The position numbers and the translations under genes are program-made. Source: Plasmodium coatneyi (lineage: Eukaryota > Apicomplexa > Aconoidasida > Haemosporida > Plasmodiidae). From it: a stretch of DNA of 64,000 nucleotides. Positions 22,678 through 31,627 of this stretch are shown here, piece after piece (positions within the stretch are counted from its first letter, which is position 1; each line of letters starts with the position of its first letter). The stretch spans positions 310,001-374,000 of the forward strand of contig NC_033562.1 of the NCBI RefSeq assembly GCF_001680005.1, in the 5' to 3' direction. The notes below the pieces were generated by a model. That model was given only the letters and a program-made list of their open reading frames with translations, did not search any database and was not told the origin of the DNA.

Positions 22678-25600
22678 ATGACTATTTTTTCCCTTAAAAG
22701 GTCCGCCTTAGCTTTATTTCTCACACTCATAGGTAAGTCGTTTTTTGCAAAGAAGTGGACCAGAGGCACGAACCTTCGGAACTGCATCTCGCCATTGTAT
22801 GCTCACCATGAGAGTAAATTAGCTGCTCACAAGGGGAGGCTTTCGTTTCTCTCTAGCAGTGGGGGGTCAGTAGGCAGTTGGAAGGGTCAGCGGAAGGGTA
22901 GGCGATGGCGCGGCGGCAAGTTAAACCGTGCAGGAGGGGGTATGCACATGGATGGCCGGCTTGAAGCACAAAATGGTGCAAATAGCAACAAGCATAGCAA
23001 TGAACATACCAACCCACATAGTGATCAGCAGACTGACTCACCCCCCTTCACCATCAATGACATCGGTACCCTGGTCGGGGGACACGTAACCGTCATGAGC
23101 GGGGCCTTCAAACACTGCAGGGGGGTCATTCTCGACGTTAAGAAGACGGACAAGGATGAATACGAGCTGCTGGTGGTAATCAACAAAGACGAATCGGCCA
23201 AATATCCCAAAAACATCCTGAACAAATTCGGAAAAAGCTACTGGTTTAATGTGAAGGACGTCCAAGTGGAGAGGGTGAAAGATTTGCTCTTCCACAGGTA
23301 TGAAAATTTTTACGATGAGAAGGAGCGGCCCACGGATGGGGACCTGCAGGAGATTAAGGAGCGCTTCAGCGAGTTAGACGTGGAAGACGTAAACCCATTG
23401 GAAGGGGAAGACGCAAACCCATTGGAAGAGGAAAAGGCAAACACATTGGAAGGGGAAGAGGTAGGCCAGTTGAGCAACGACGAGGAAAGCACATTAGAAG
23501 GGGGAGAGATAATCTCGTTTAGTAGCGAAAAGGAAAATGCTTCCTATATCGAGGAGGCCCAACGGACAGACCTGATCACCCTGCAGGAGAGCCTCATCGA
23601 GGGAAAAAAGCGGCCACGGAGAAGCGCCTTTTGCCACACAGTGGTGAAGGAAATAGAGAAGAATTACCTGTACGAAGATCTGCTAAATCTGTACAAGGAA
23701 AAGAGACACCTGGCTAACATAGTGGTGTGTTTCTACATCCTAAAGCAGTTGGTGAAAATCTACAATTTTGAAAAAGAAAGCGAAAGTGGCGAAAATGCTT
23801 TCCAGAAAAATGTTATTTACAACAACACCTTTGAAACCATCTTAACAGATATTTTAAAATTTTTGGAAAAAAAGGAAATATATAGAGTGGTGGACAAAAC
23901 ATGGCTCCTATGGATCCTAGTAAAGTTAAAGATACACAAGGAGGAGAAGTATAGGTCCACCTTCGAAGGAATTTTAAATCACCTCGTGAAATATTTCACC
24001 TACGAAACGTTGAAAAAAATGAACACCAAAAGTTTGTGTGCAATTTTATGGAGTTTAGCTAAATGTTCCCATAGCAACATACAAGTGTGTGAAAAAATTT
24101 ACAAAAAAGTTGTGTATTTTTTGGAAAAGTACACCTCTGTGATGTCTTGCCATGACATGTCGAACATTTACTACTCCCTTGGGTTGATTGAATACAAAAA
24201 TGGAGACGCTTTTTTTCATTTAATTGACGAAGAAATTAAAAAAAATATAAATAAATTTTCAGTGCAAAATCTTATGAATATTCTCTACGGTATGACAAAA
24301 CTGAAGAGAAACAACTCCACTTTTGCAGTCGTAAAGGATAAGTTGCTCTTCCACTCCTCTAACATGAACCTTCGAAACATGAGTTTGTTCCTTTGGTGTC
24401 TAAATAAGAATGAATACTACCACGTGGACGTTAACTTTAAAGACAAATCCTTTCAACAATTAAATGTAAAGCAAGCCATGCAATTGTTAATGTTTTTTAA
24501 CTACAACAGGGATAAATATGTGCACTACCTGAAGTACGTTTTGAATTTTCTTTTCAAGTGTATGTCTAATTTGACTAACAAAGAAATTTCTTTCCTTTTT
24601 TACTCCCTGTTCAAATTAGACCTACTAAAAAATAGTAGGTGCTTTGTAAAGATTCGTCAGCATATCATCCAGAGAGACTACCAAAGATTCAACTTGATAG
24701 ACCTCAACATGATTCTTCTTTCTATGAACAATAGTAATATATACGATAGAATTTTGCTCAACTATTTATTTCGCGCCCTCAGGGGAATTCTCACGCGGGT
24801 CCTAGAAACCCGCACCTCGGGGAAAGTCACCCCGGGAGAAGTAACCACAGAACAAGTAGCCACCGAGCGCCCCCCCATAGACTGCACCAACCTCAACTAC
24901 GTAATGAAGAACCTATCTGAAATGAAAATTTTCGACCAAAGCATTATGCTCAAGTATGCCCTTCTCTTCTCCAGCAACCTTTCCAACATCAGCGCCGACC
25001 ACATTTGCGACTATCTCTTCTACACCTTATCGTTGAACAACCTGGGGGTGAATACAGCAGGGGGGGAAAAAACCCCAATGGCAGACGCTTCCAATAGCGA
25101 ACTGTCCTCACCCACCTTCCGTGACCAAAGGATCGCCCACTTAGTGACCTCCAACGAAGAGCTCACCTTGAAGGATGCCAATTTTGGAAAAGTCTACCAG
25201 CACTATTTAACCAAAGTGACTCAATACGCGAAGGACAAACTATCCCATTTCGACGCACACACATTTCTTGCCCATTTGGAGGAACAGCAGAATGGGAAGA
25301 CGGGACAAAACGGAGTAGAGGATAAACAGGAGAAAGACAAAATCGACACCTTCGTGTTCGACTACCAAACGGAGAAGAAACACGAGCATGTGCAAAAACT
25401 CAATGAACTCATTTTGGAACAAACTACCAACCATGCTGCGAAGGCAACATTCCTGGGGGACTTAATTTCGGATAAAGAGTTTTCCTCGTTTGTCAACGAG
25501 GGGGAAGACAACCATCCTCATGATAATGATGAAAATAGCGAAAAAAAAAAAAAACTTCAGCCATGCACATCCATCAGTTCACTCATTCATTTGTTCTACT

Positions 25601-25851
25601 CCCTTGCGTCCTTGAACGAACTTGAAAAAAACCACGTTGATCACTACATGGACAATTTGTACACCGTCGTGGAGAAAAAAAAAAGCGAAATAACGGCCTA
25701 CCAGTGGCTGCTCATCAAGGACCTCTTCAAGATGGTACGTGTGAAGAGGAGCGCCGATTGGGAGCTTCTCCTAGACAATGTAAATTCCTACGTTAGGGGT
25801 GCCGAGCAGGAGGGAAGCGCGCGCTTCGAGACCATCAACATAGAGATATAA
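22678..25851 (+). CDS. Organelle-targeted helical-repeat (heptatricopeptide/FASTK-like) protein with KOW-like motif
   Basis: A single exon of 1057 residues. The first ~25 residues form a hydrophobic signal-like segment (MTIFSLKRSALALFLTLIG), followed by a basic, low-acid stretch to about residue 100. This is a bipartite leader suggestive of apicoplast targeting. Residues ~125-165 contain a KOW-like strand pair (GGHVTVMSGAFKHCRGVILDV). An acidic tandem repeat of the EDxNPLEGE type follows (nt 23376-23510). From about residue 320 onward there are repeated helical pairs with motifs such as SLCAILWSLAKC, DMSNIYYSLGLIEY, NLMNILYGMTKL and EISFLFYSLFKLDL. Such repeats are typical of heptatricopeptide or FASTK-like organellar RNA-binding proteins. 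I see no obvious C-terminal RAP domain. Organellar RNA metabolism or translation is inferred. Confidence 0.75.
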   Translation: MTIFSLKRSALALFLTLIGKSFFAKKWTRGTNLRNCISPLYAHHESKLAAHKGRLSFLSSSGGSVGSWKGQRKGRRWRGGKLNRAGGGMHMDGRLEAQNGANSNKHSNEHTNPHSDQQTDSPPFTINDIGTLVGGHVTVMSGAFKHCRGVILDVKKTDKDEYELLVVINKDESAKYPKNILNKFGKSYWFNVKDVQVERVKDLLFHRYENFYDEKERPTDGDLQEIKERFSELDVEDVNPLEGEDANPLEEEKANTLEGEEVGQLSNDEESTLEGGEIISFSSEKENASYIEEAQRTDLITLQESLIEGKKRPRRSAFCHTVVKEIEKNYLYEDLLNLYKEKRHLANIVVCFYILKQLVKIYNFEKESESGENAFQKNVIYNNTFETILTDILKFLEKKEIYRVVDKTWLLWILVKLKIHKEEKYRSTFEGILNHLVKYFTYETLKKMNTKSLCAILWSLAKCSHSNIQVCEKIYKKVVYFLEKYTSVMSCHDMSNIYYSLGLIEYKNGDAFFHLIDEEIKKNINKFSVQNLMNILYGMTKLKRNNSTFAVVKDKLLFHSSNMNLRNMSLFLWCLNKNEYYHVDVNFKDKSFQQLNVKQAMQLLMFFNYNRDKYVHYLKYVLNFLFKCMSNLTNKEISFLFYSLFKLDLLKNSRCFVKIRQHIIQRDYQRFNLIDLNMILLSMNNSNIYDRILLNYLFRALRGILTRVLETRTSGKVTPGEVTTEQVATERPPIDCTNLNYVMKNLSEMKIFDQSIMLKYALLFSSNLSNISADHICDYLFYTLSLNNLGVNTAGGEKTPMADASNSELSSPTFRDQRIAHLVTSNEELTLKDANFGKVYQHYLTKVTQYAKDKLSHFDAHTFLAHLEEQQNGKTGQNGVEDKQEKDKIDTFVFDYQTEKKHEHVQKLNELILEQTTNHAAKATFLGDLISDKEFSSFVNEGEDNHPHDNDENSEKKKKLQPCTSISSLIHLFYSLASLNELEKNHVDHYMDNLYTVVEKKKSEITAYQWLLIKDLFKMVRVKRSADWELLLDNVNSYVRGAEQEGSARFETINIEI
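23376..23512. repeat. Acidic decapeptide repeat region
   Basis: Imperfect 30-bp copies encoding VEDVNPLEGE, EDANPLEEEK, ANTLEGEE and ESTLEGGE variants, between the KOW-like part and the helical repeats. Confidence 0.7.
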
Positions 25852-26023
25852 GAGCGGGTGTGTGTTTGTATGTGTGGATCTACAAATTGGCGTAGCCTAC
25901 ATGCTCACCTTTAATTGCACAAAAAAAAAAAAAAAAAAAAAAATTGCTAATCATCCTCATGAAGTATTCCGTAGGGGTAACAAGCCGAATGGCATCCTTT
26001 TTTCTTTTTTCGCGTCGCACCCC

Positions 26024-27655
26024 TCATCCCATGGCCTTGTTAAAAATGTAAAAGGCCCAAAACAAAATGGCAAATATGAAGGAGACAAAACAGGAGTTCC
26101 CAACGTCGTTCAGCAGAAACATCGCCTTGTTGACGTATCTATCCTCCCCGATGCAGTTCATGCCAAAAGATGAGTCCACATATTTTATAAACTGGAGCAG
26201 ATACTTCACCTGAATTAGCAATAGCGCAACAGACGCAACGACTGTTGAGAAGAGGAGGCTAAAGTAGTTAAAATTTAGCGTCCCTTTTAGGCTGTAAAAG
26301 AGGTACCATATATTGCTGTACCATTTGGCTGAGTATATATTTTTCAATCCCATGGTGCGAATCATCTCGTCCACATTTCGCAGGCAGTGCATGTGGAGAA
26401 CACACGGGGACGTGTGTGTATGCGTGTCAATTATGGAGTAATTGAATGTTTTTTCTATCTGACCGATTTTCCGTAACCCTTTATCCATGTACACTTCGTC
26501 CAGAATGGTCTTCCGCTTCGTCCATGTGGTTGGGTGTGCGTCTATCTCGTTTTTTGTTAGCTCTTTCCCGTCGCTTTTTTCTTTTTTAAAGAATTCCACT
26601 ATGGAGGATAGGACAGAATTTTTTTTATTTTTTCCTTCCGTTTGGCTAGCTTGGCCAATTTTTTTATTTTTCCCTACCGTTTGGCTAGCTTGGCCAATTT
26701 TTTTATTTTTCCCTACCGTTTGGCTAGCTAGACTATCTTTTTTTTTCCTTTCGACCGTCTCGTCGCCATGCTTATTCAGGTAGTACGCACTGAGCAACGG
26801 GCGAAAAGGAAAAAACTGCACACAGTCCTGGTAGTTCATCAGAGTCACATTCCCTTTGCTTCGAAACAAGTGAAAAATAATGTTGTGATTGTCAACGATA
26901 ATTCTGTTGTAGTATTTCGCATTCTCCTGAGGGACGCAACTATCAAGTGGGTTTTCCTTTCCGTGTGTGGGGCTATCCTGCTGCAGCTGGAGCTTCATCA
27001 AATAGTTGCAGTCTAAGTACAAGTTGGTGAGGAAGATCTGGTCGTTCTCAATAAAGGAAGGGATGTATTGTAAAATTTTCTTCGCTAGGAAGACGTTGCT
27101 TATCCATCCGCCCGAATTTAGTAAATTTAAATTTTTATAAAAATAAGTGAAGTCTTTATATTTGTCTCGAATCCTCGTGGAATCCCATTCAGTGCTATCA
27201 TTGTTTTTAAAAATGCTGTTGTGAAAAATTAAGTGCATATTTTCGATAATCCGTAGGAGGAAGAAGCTATTCGAATAGGTGCTTTCGCTTGTACACACAA
27301 ATAAGTTGTCGTAATTCATTATGTACCTTTCCACAATTACATTCGCTGGCTGAACGAAGAATGTGTCAAATCCGTCCACAAAAAGGACGATGTCGTTGTC
27401 GTTGCACGATTTTATGTACTCCTTTACTTTTACCAACTTTGTTATGAACCCTTCCCATTTTTTTCCCATTCCTAGCACAGTCAGGTCTATGTTCAAACGG
27501 GAGCAACTTTCCTGCAACGTTTTGAAGTACCCCTGCTCGTGGGTTGCGAAGGTTAGCACGTGCAGTTTGGAGCTCCGAATTTTGGCCTTCATCTTGGTTA
27601 CGTCCACTGTGGTGGCGCCCATCGTGGTGACGTCTATCGTGGCGGCTTTGCACAT
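26024..27655 (-). CDS. PLOD-type glycosyltransferase domain protein with C-terminal membrane anchors
   Basis: A single exon of 543 residues starting at the ATG at 27655. A second in-frame Met at codon 22 is an alternative start. Residues ~30-260 resemble the glucosyltransferase domain of procollagen-lysine hydroxylase/glycosyltransferases (PLOD). They show LHVLTFATHEQGY, the LGMGKKWEG loop, a DxD-like metal site in VLFVDGFDTFF (Asp94 and Asp97), LNSGGWISN and ENDQIFLTNLYLD. The hydroxylase half of PLOD is absent. Instead there is a 13-residue repeat (ASQTVGKNKKIGQ, three copies) and two hydrophobic segments near residues 464-487 and 522-540. No N-terminal signal peptide is evident. Plasmodium has no collagen, so the acceptor is unknown. 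Transfer of a sugar to a protein hydroxyl or hydroxylysine is inference. Confidence 0.78.
   Translation of the reverse strand: MCKAATIDVTTMGATTVDVTKMKAKIRSSKLHVLTFATHEQGYFKTLQESCSRLNIDLTVLGMGKKWEGFITKLVKVKEYIKSCNDNDIVLFVDGFDTFFVQPANVIVERYIMNYDNLFVCTSESTYSNSFFLLRIIENMHLIFHNSIFKNNDSTEWDSTRIRDKYKDFTYFYKNLNLLNSGGWISNVFLAKKILQYIPSFIENDQIFLTNLYLDCNYLMKLQLQQDSPTHGKENPLDSCVPQENAKYYNRIIVDNHNIIFHLFRSKGNVTLMNYQDCVQFFPFRPLLSAYYLNKHGDETVERKKKDSLASQTVGKNKKIGQASQTVGKNKKIGQASQTEGKNKKNSVLSSIVEFFKKEKSDGKELTKNEIDAHPTTWTKRKTILDEVYMDKGLRKIGQIEKTFNYSIIDTHTHTSPCVLHMHCLRNVDEMIRTMGLKNIYSAKWYSNIWYLFYSLKGTLNFNYFSLLFSTVVASVALLLIQVKYLLQFIKYVDSSFGMNCIGEDRYVNKAMFLLNDVGNSCFVSFIFAILFWAFYIFNKAMG
26617..26732. repeat. 39-bp tandem repeat, three copies
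   Basis: Three nearly identical 39-bp units beginning tttggctagcttggccaatt. On the minus strand they encode ASQT(V/E)GKNKKIGQ within the glycosyltransferase-like gene. The copies are close to identical, which suggests recent expansion. Confidence 0.9.
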
Positions 27656-28593
27656 GTTGGTATAGTGGTTATTTAAGCGGAGAAAAAACAGATAGGTGGT
27701 TCACGCGGAAGAGGTAAGGAGAACTTCTAACCCGTTGCAAATTTAACGCATGTGCCGGATTAGCGCGTTCCTTCCCTTACTCTTCGCGATGTTGCTCCTT
27801 GGGAGAAGGGTCCTTCTGTTCGTTCAACAAGGGGGTGTGCAAAGCCTTTACTTAGCAGGTTCATGCGTCGGAAAATTTTTTACCGCTTTCTTTGAGCGAC
27901 ATAAAGAGGTGGATAACAAATTGAAAAAAGACGCGTTGACAAAAGGGGTGGCAAACAAATTGAAAAAAGACACGTAGACAAAAAGGGTGAACTGGGAACT
28001 ACAAATTGGGAAATGTGATACTGACTGAGAATTGCAATAGAGAGATGGCCACTGAGAGTTGCCTGTTGCGATTTACTTGTTGGGGCCAAGTTGCGGCCGC
28101 CGTGCCCAAGTAGGAAACCTTCCACGTGCAGGCAAAGGTCGGTGTACATACATTTGTCTGTTCCCCGTCCGTGCGATAAGGCGAGACGCCTGTGCATTTT
28201 TAAACGAGCAAAATGGGCAATCCTACGGTGTACCCCTACATGTACTATGTTTTTCTTTCCCTCAAAAACAAAAAAAAAAAATAAATAAATAAAATAAATA
28301 AATGGCGCGCAGAAAGCGTAACACGGGAGGGAGCTCGCAAAAGAGGGCTAACACAATGCACAGATTAATGCTCCCAAGAAACTGTCAAAGGTTGAGAAAA
28401 AAAAAAAAAAGAAGGGGGAACTTCACCCAAATGCGCTGTGTGACTTATTTTATGACGAATGAGTCAAAAAATGCCGGAAATATGGCGCAAATGTGGAAGG
28501 AATGTGACCCCAAATTGGCACAAAACAAGGTGGACAAAATTGACTTAAAAAAAAAAAGCGACTTCTGTGAAGGGAAATAAGGGGTAGTGTTAC
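27656..28593. other. Intergenic, no supported gene
   Basis: About 940 bp between two minus-strand genes. There is an 18-bp-scale direct repeat at 27918-27975 (aacaaattgaaaaaagacgcg, followed by a variant) and an A-rich run near 28265-28300. A 92-codon Lys/Arg-rich plus-strand frame at 28302-28580 has no recognisable domain, and I leave it out. Confidence 0.6.
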
Positions 28594-29742
28594 TCAGTCC
28601 TTAAACTCAATGTGAGGGTTTTCGTACTTGCCTAGCATTTTTATTTCTTGTTCACTTATCTGCAGGGGTCGAAATGGGAAAAAGGGTGAACCGGGTGAAA
28701 TGGTAAAATATTGAAGATCTTCCCATTTTTTAAGCCTCTATGCAGCTGTGCTGCGATCTCCACCAAAGCAGTACCATTTTGTATTGGTTTTGGAAGAACC
28801 GCCTGAGCATTAGGAGAAGCTTGGACACAGCATAAATGGTGAAGCAGGAGGCCCCGAAAATCACGAGGTTCTTCACCACGTTACCTCTGCGGCGGGGGGG
28901 AAGTGAAAAAGGGGGAAACGTGGTGAGGTGGCAAATGTGGAAAAGGGGGAAAACGTGGTGAGGTGAAAAAAGGCAAGTAGACAGAAGAACAAGCGGAAAC
29001 GGGGTTCCCACGGAAGGCTACTTTTGTATCAACTGGATCTTCTTCATGTTTCGCATGATGATGTCCTTGTGGGAATTGAACAGGGGCTCGAACAGGAATC
29101 TGCACGGGGGGTAAAAGTGTGAGATGGTGTAAAGGTCCAGTCGAGACACCGCAAAGAGGGAGCTAACAAAAAGGGGCGATTCCGAGCGGGACGGGAGCAA
29201 CCTACTTTTTGTTAAAAATCGTCTTGAAACCGGGGAACAGATTAGACATGTTAATATCTACAAAAGGAGGGGAAGGACACGGAGTTGCATTTTGCCCTTG
29301 CAGTTGCGTGAGCTAATTCGGGAGATTATTAAACAAAAGGGGGCGAAAAAAAAAAAAAAAAACTTACCCTTAAATAGCGAAAGGGCCATCCTTACCCTAG
29401 GCGCGTGATTCTTCTGGAAGCTGTTTCTGAACAGGTTCCTACCTAACAAGGTTGCATCGGAAAGTGGTGTACGTTTGGGTGCTGTACAAGCACATCGGCC
29501 CACTTCTCTAGGGGGAACCCGCTCGAAAGTCCACATGCTGTCTTACTGGAGGAAACATAGTAGAGCCTATTTTTTTTCCACAGTTGACTTTCTAAGAATT
29601 TTTTGTCAAAGTTGTGCACATCTGTGGGGTCACTATTTAGCAGTGTCTGTTCGCGCCCCCGGTTGCTCTTAAAGGAGTAGCACAAGTGAGGAGAAGACAC
29701 AAAGAGGAAAAAGAGAAAGGTGAAAAGAGTGAACAGCGCCAT
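28594..29742 (-). CDS. Six-exon secretory/membrane protein of unknown function
   Basis: Six small exons join in frame to 205 residues: 29742..29547, 29481..29368, 29257..29206, 29099..29022, 28886..28775 and 28659..28594. Every junction has AG/GT and keeps phase. The protein starts with a signal peptide (MALFTLFTFLFFLFVSSPHLCYSF), followed by a basic Ser/Asn-rich stretch that could act as a transit peptide. A helical segment (SNLFPGFKTIFNKKFLFE) comes next, then a membrane segment (NLVIFGASCFTIYAVSKLLL), and it ends with GKYENPHIEFKD. The final exon is only 66 bp. If exon 5 were read through, an alternative stop lies at 28730. I do not recognise the family. The bipartite leader makes the apicoplast or the ER plausible. 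Confidence 0.65.
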
Positions 29743-30060
29743 TTTGCCTGGTCCTCACGTCCACTCTAGTTCACGCTTGTTCACGTTTGTACTTGATCAT
29801 GCTTTCTCCACGCTGAGGGGAGAGCCACTGGGCCGCCAAAAAAAATAACCACCAGTTCTGTGCAAGGCAATCCCTCCAAACAGACGCGCCAATTTGGTGA
29901 AGCAACCCAAAAATTAAAACCAGTGCGAAAAAGAGAAAATAAAAAAGGTAAAAAAAAAAATGTATCTCAATAGGTAACCAGTCAAGGGGTTATTGGGCAG
30001 ACTAAAGAGGAAGGACCTATTTTTCCACTTGGAAAAATATCTTGGGGGTGTACACTTAAA

Positions 30061-30103
<43 letters not shown>

Positions 30104-30907
30104 AAAAAAAAATGTGCACAATTAGGGGTAACAAAAAATGTGTATGCAACTAAAAAGTGATAATATCGGCCTTAAGAACATAGAGACGAAAAAGCGCATG
30201 CGGTTGTGTGTCCCTCCACTTGGGAAGTTTCCCCCTTTTTTCTTCTTAAGGCACTTTTCCGCCCGCTCAGATCGGTAACCAATTTTAAGTGAACAGAACT
30301 GGTCAGGAATTTCCACCTCTTGAAATTGCTATGTGCAGTCGGCGCGCCGGGCACTAGGCACGTTTGTAAAAAAAAAAAAAAAAAACCTACTCGGGTGGGT
30401 TAATTTTTGTACGCTTTACGAGTTGCTCTAGCTTCTTCTTTTTCCCACATTGTACGTTTTCGTTTTTTTTATTCCCTTTTAATATGGGCTTTCACTATAG
30501 CCATGCATTTTCTTAAATTTTCCTTGACTTACTGATGTGCTTGCCAATTTTGCTCCACTCGAGCCCGCGTCATTGATATTTGACCATCACGAAGATAGGT
30601 CCATATATACATCGATGCGAAGGGAAAGGGGGGCTCTCCAACAGGCATAGAACACACAAACATCGCGTCAGTAGGAACTGTGGGAAAAGCAACCCTTTAG
30701 CAGTCTCTGGTGAGCCGTTCGCAGGATGATGGTTATGTAGTCTTTTGGGGCATTGCTATACTGGGTCACTCGGGGAAGAAAGTCAAAAGAGGGTGGAGAA
30801 AAATCATCTCCTTGTAGTGCAAAAATGTACGCACGTATATATTTATATCTGAAGATACACGCGTAGGTACGCAATGGTTTGGTCCCCCCGCGCTTACAAG
30901 CGATAAA
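29743..30907. other. Intergenic with long poly(A) tracts
   Basis: About 1.2 kb between divergent genes. It contains a poly(A) run of about 34 bases at 30063-30097 followed by a G run, and another poly(A) at 30368. No coding region is supported. Confidence 0.7.
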
Positions 30908-31204
30908 ATGAGAACTCTAATTAGCTACTTCGTGAAGAAGTGCGAACGAACCAAGTACAGACTGGAGGTCATCGAGAGGAGGTACAAGCTCTTCTCCTGT
31001 GGTGTCCCAATGGTACTTCTCATGTCCCTAACCATCACCATAGGCACCTTCCTAATAGATCTTCAGTACAGAATTAGGAATACCCGGCAGCAAAATATAA
31101 ACATACGCGAAAATAAACTGATGGAGGAAAAGAACAAGCTGCTGAAAATCCTCAGAGATTACGATTGCGTCAATTACGAAAATGTGCCCATCAAGCGCGA
31201 CTGA
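30908..31204 (+). CDS. COX16-like cytochrome c oxidase assembly protein
   Basis: A 98-residue single-exon gene. One transmembrane helix (CGVPMVLLMSLTITIGTFLI, residues ~32-52) is preceded by a basic N-terminus and followed by an Arg/Gln-rich segment (LQYRIRNTRQQNINIRENKL). This layout, with a GVP-type start to the helix and a charged Q/R segment after it, resembles COX16. COX16 is a small inner-membrane protein that helps assemble the copper site of cytochrome c oxidase. The match is by pattern only. Any single-span mitochondrial inner-membrane protein could look alike. Start at the first ATG; stop TGA at 31202. Confidence 0.6.
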   Translation: MRTLISYFVKKCERTKYRLEVIERRYKLFSCGVPMVLLMSLTITIGTFLIDLQYRIRNTRQQNINIRENKLMEEKNKLLKILRDYDCVNYENVPIKRD

Positions 31205-31627
31205 GGGGGAGAAGACGGCGCGAACATTTCGTAGCGGCAGCCACTGCGTCACTTTGCGTGGGTACCTATAGATAAGTGTGTATTCACGTATGCATATATG
31301 TATTTATGTAAGTGTACATGTATTTTTTTTTTTTTTTTTTTTGGTAACCATTTCGAAACAGCCAAACGTGAATGATCGCGTATAGCCAGGGGGGGGGATA
31401 ATCACACAAAGACAATTCTGCTCTCATTTGGACCATCTGGGGAGAACATACAAAGGAGAATATACCCTCCCCCCCCACAGAGGATTTTTCCCCCAGTGGG
31501 AGCGGTTTTCCCATTTAATTATTTTATAACCCCTCTGTACTTGAAGTGCTCTGTTAGGGCAGATCCTCCACCTGCACACCAATCCACCTTCCCATCGACG
31601 CAACTGCCATCCCCCCCTTTTGGAAGC
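31205..31627. other. Intergenic / possible 5' coding extension
   Basis: About 420 bp with a poly(T) run at 31322 and a G run at 31389. The frame of the downstream gene is open back to about 31496 but has no ATG there. A small upstream exon of that gene is possible and not demonstrated. Confidence 0.5.

Noticed and set aside
28302..28580. 92-codon Lys-rich plus-strand frame
   Set aside because: No domain, passes through poly(A), and lies in the 3' flank of the six-exon minus-strand gene.
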